Source: Hyphomicrobium sp.
Lineage (GTDB): Bacteria; Pseudomonadota; Alphaproteobacteria; Rhizobiales; Hyphomicrobiaceae
Assembly (NCBI GenBank): GCA_025351425.1
Contig: JANXVY010000037.1
Span: 1 to 46,773, forward strand
DNA: 46,773 nucleotides
Direction: 5' to 3'
The notes beneath the pieces are model-generated. The model was given only the letters and a program-made list of their open reading frames with translations, searched no databases and was not told the origin of the DNA. Positions 45,257-46,773 of this stretch are shown one piece after another; positions within the stretch are counted from its first letter, which is position 1, and each line of letters starts with the position of its first letter. Both the position numbers and the translations under genes were made by a program.

Positions 45257-45508
45257 TTATCCGATCACGTAGGGCAACAGCCCCAGGAAGCGGGCGCGCT
45301 TGATGGCGCGGGCCAGTTCGCGCTGCTTCTTTGCGGAAACAGCCGTGATGCGCGACGGAACGATCTTGCCGCGCTCGGACACATAGCGGCCGAGGAGACG
45401 AACGTCCTTATAGTCGATCTTGGGTGCGGCCGAGCCTGTGAACGGGCAGGACTTGCGGCGGCGATGGAACGGACGGCGCGCGGGGCCGCCTGCTGCGATT
45501 TCAGCCAT
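45257..45508 (-). CDS. rpsR: 30S ribosomal protein S18
   Basis: The 83-residue protein contains [20 protein letters not shown] and [26 protein letters not shown] (in part), the S18 signature. S18 forms a heterodimer with S6 on 16S rRNA. It starts just after the rpsF stop (3 bases), the usual coupling. Confidence 0.97.
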   Translation of the reverse strand: MAEIAAGGPARRPFHRRRKSCPFTGSAAPKIDYKDVRLLGRYVSERGKIVPSRITAVSAKKQRELARAIKRARFLGLLPYVIG

Positions 45509-45511
45509 GGG

Positions 45512-46132
45512 TTACTCCTTCGGGCCGGACGTTTCACGGGGGGGACGCGGTGCACGGGGCGCATCGCCTGCAGGCGCGCCGCCGGGGGCTGCCGCATCGC
45601 GCGGAGGACGGGGACGGAACGTCGAAGCGCCGCCGCCATCGCCACGCGGTGCGCCGCCTTCACGGTCACCGCGGAATCCGCCACCACCACCGCCGGGACG
45701 ATCACCGCCACGGAATCCACCGCCGCCGCCCGGGCCGCCACGGCCACCACGGTCGCCGCCACGGAATCCGCCGCCGCCGCCAGGACCATCGCGGTCGCGA
45801 TCGTCGCGATCGGACTTGCGCATCATGGCCGAGGGCTCGACTTCGAGCTCGTCGACCTTGACCGTCAGGAAGCGCAGAATATCGGTTGAAATGCCCATCA
45901 GGCGTTCCATTTCAGCGACCGCGGCCGGCGGCGCATCGATGTTGAACAGCGCGTAATGAGCCTTGCGGGCCTTCTTCATCTTGAACGCCAGGGACTTGAT
46001 GCCCCAGTATTCGGTCTTCGGCACCTTGCCGCCCAGACCTTCGATGATCCCAGTGTATTCCTTCATCATGGTTTCGACCTGTTGGGCCGAAATATCCTGG
46101 CGCGCCAGGAAAACATGCTCATACAATGGCAT
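45512..46132 (-). CDS. rpsF: 30S ribosomal protein S6 with a long RGG-rich C-terminal tail
   Basis: The 206-residue product starts [20 protein letters not shown] and carries a normal S6 fold to about residue 105 ([37 protein letters not shown]). A tail of about 95 residues follows, with [20 protein letters not shown] and several GGxRGG/FRGGDR repeats, then a Pro/Arg/Ala-rich end. Alphaproteobacterial S6 often has a short charged tail, but an RGG-type tail of this length resembles eukaryotic RNA-binding domains. The ribosome-binding site is strong (AAGGAAGGA). It is the first gene of its operon. Confidence 0.95.
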   Translation of the reverse strand: MPLYEHVFLARQDISAQQVETMMKEYTGIIEGLGGKVPKTEYWGIKSLAFKMKKARKAHYALFNIDAPPAAVAEMERLMGISTDILRFLTVKVDELEVEPSAMMRKSDRDDRDRDGPGGGGGFRGGDRGGRGGPGGGGGFRGGDRPGGGGGGFRGDREGGAPRGDGGGASTFRPRPPRDAAAPGGAPAGDAPRAPRPPRETSGPKE

Positions 46133-46173
46133 GCGAGCCTATCCTTCCTTGTCTGTGCCCCGGCGCATAGCCT

Positions 46174-46209
46174 CTTCCGAGCCGAACCTGCGCAGGGCGC
46201 AAGCGGAAG
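46174..46209 (-). promoter_or_regulatory. Leader hairpin upstream of rpsF, possible S6:S18 autoregulatory element
   Basis: On the minus strand a two-part hairpin forms: an outer stem CTTCCG/CGGAAG (46204-46209 with 46174-46179) and an inner stem TGCGC/GCGCA with a three-base loop, with a nine-base bulge on one side. It ends 41 bases before the rpsF start. Many bacteria have an S6:S18-binding leader motif there. I cannot confirm the specific consensus, so the assignment is tentative. Confidence 0.35.
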
Positions 46210-46331
46210 GCTCAGAAAGAACGACGACCCGTAAAGAGCGAAGACACAGGGAGAAAACCGTCATGTGCACCATCAATCTGTGATGGACACACGCTCCCCT
46301 TCAGCCTCCAACCGGAGCAAGTGAAGCGCGC

Positions 46332-46359
46332 TTTATACCCCAATCCGCGCCGGGCGCAA
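46332..46359 (-). promoter_or_regulatory. Likely promoter of the rpsF operon
   Basis: On the minus strand, TTGCGC (46354-46359) and TATAAA (46332-46337) are spaced by 16 bases, a good sigma-70-type match for a high-GC alphaproteobacterium. This gives a leader of about 190 bases before rpsF. Confidence 0.55.
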
Positions 46360-46419
46360 GGGGGCGGCCAAAACAGCCCCCCTTGGATCGCGGGTCGTCA
46401 GGGCGTAGCCATCTGCGCA

Positions 46420-46756
46420 GGGACGGGGCACGCGCCCCCTGGGTCCCGTCACGCGCCTTTCACTCCGCAGCGGTTCCGCCCGGAGGTCTAAAAGTGAGGG
46501 TACGGGAGCGGCCCGGTTGACCTACCGAAATAGGGCCGGCAGCCGCCTATTTTTTAGTGGGGATCTTGGCTGTCGCAGCTTTTTGAGCTGCGCGTCCGCT
46601 CCCGTGTCTTGCGTTTAGACCGCAGCGCCGCCGGCCGATCCTGAACCGGCGTTGTGGCAAGCCACTGCATGTGCGATCCGGGCCAGCTGAGGGGTACCCG
46701 CATCTCTACGCAAAACCCGCTTCCCCCGACTAACCCAGCTCGTCAGCCAGACCCTC
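46420..46756 (-). ncRNA. Candidate structured RNA, right copy of an inverted pair
   Basis: This is the minus-strand counterpart of the element at 30-389. Identical blocks lie at 46729-46756 (28 nt), 46679-46689 (11 nt) and 46450-46472 (23 nt). Stems in the RNA sense: GTGG/CCAC (46662-46665 with 46654-46657); a 10-bp stem 46596-46605 with 46502-46511 enclosing 84 nt; CTCCG/CGGAG (46481-46485 with 46463-46467) with an inner GCG/CGC stem; and a closing hairpin 46420-46447 (GGGAC and GGGGC arms). An extra hairpin GCAGCT/AGCTGC lies inside the long stem. A 45-codon frame starting at the 28-nt block is open here but not in the left copy. It lies upstream of the rpsF promoter in the same direction. 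Confidence 0.5.
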
Positions 46757-46773
46757 ATGGGAAGCGATGAACC

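Noticed and set aside
45550-45956. Plus-strand frames rich in His/Arg or Pro opposite the S6 tail
   Set aside because: They are the complement of the repetitive RGG coding sequence, not genes.
1-46773. CRISPR arrays, prophage genes, transposases or integrases
   Set aside because: No regularly spaced direct repeats and no frame with integrase, transposase or phage structural motifs were seen. The tRNA genes have no adjacent integrase.

Overview
The window is chromosomal DNA from an alphaproteobacterium, most likely of the order Hyphomicrobiales (Rhizobiales). The evidence is a high-GC sequence with a CtrA orthologue, a SciP (DUF1153) orthologue and FliJ in one locus; paired GANTC (CcrM-type) sites in front of ctrA; hairpin repeats of the type often misread as LTPTLSP/PHPDPLP peptides; and a likely phosphatidylethanolamine N-methyltransferase. 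It has no phage, transposase gene or CRISPR array. Both ends stop close to the same repeated element, so the window may be a complete assembly contig.

Left part (1-12.2 kb): a candidate structured RNA, then pheS, rplT and rpmI on the minus strand without pheT. On the plus strand follow recR, a MATE exporter, a membrane-bound nucleotide-sugar dehydratase (CapD/FlaA1 type) and a GT4 glycosyltransferase. A small retropepsin-like protein comes next, then def, fmt, a secreted Tyr/Gly/His-rich protein and truA, which converges on folE.

Middle (12.3-28 kb): an RND efflux pump with its adaptor. Upstream on the same strand lies a four-gene, tightly coupled operon (polytopic membrane protein, DPM1-type glycosyltransferase, flippase-like membrane protein, FAD oxidoreductase) that looks like a lipid-linked-sugar system. 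Then come a copper ATPase with a divergent 35-residue Met/His/Trp-rich membrane peptide, a frameshifted endonuclease/phosphatase-family gene, tRNA-Met, a PmtA-like methyltransferase and mnmA.

Cell-cycle locus (28-31 kb): sciP, a lipoprotein, fliJ and ctrA. A near-consensus CtrA box precedes sciP, and two GANTC sites plus a CtrA-like box precede ctrA. This layout fits a CtrA-SciP feedback circuit like that described in Caulobacter.

Right part (31-46.8 kb): a metallo-beta-lactamase-fold hydrolase and two small secreted proteins. An exopolysaccharide locus follows, with two GT4 enzymes, a WecG/TagA-type enzyme, a Wzc-like co-polymerase lacking the Walker A lysine, and a divergent initiating sugar-phosphate transferase. 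Then come two small secreted proteins, rlmB, tRNA-Tyr, tRNA-Gly, a DusA-type gene and the operon rpsF-rpsR-DUF2232-rplI, whose S6 protein has a long RGG-rich tail. A second, inverted copy of the left-end RNA candidate closes the window.

The most novel signal is this pair of RNA elements at positions 30-389 (plus) and 46420-46756 (minus). They share identical 28-nt, 11-nt and 23-nt blocks at nearly the same spacing, while the sequence between has diverged but keeps the same stems, including two compensatory base-pair differences.
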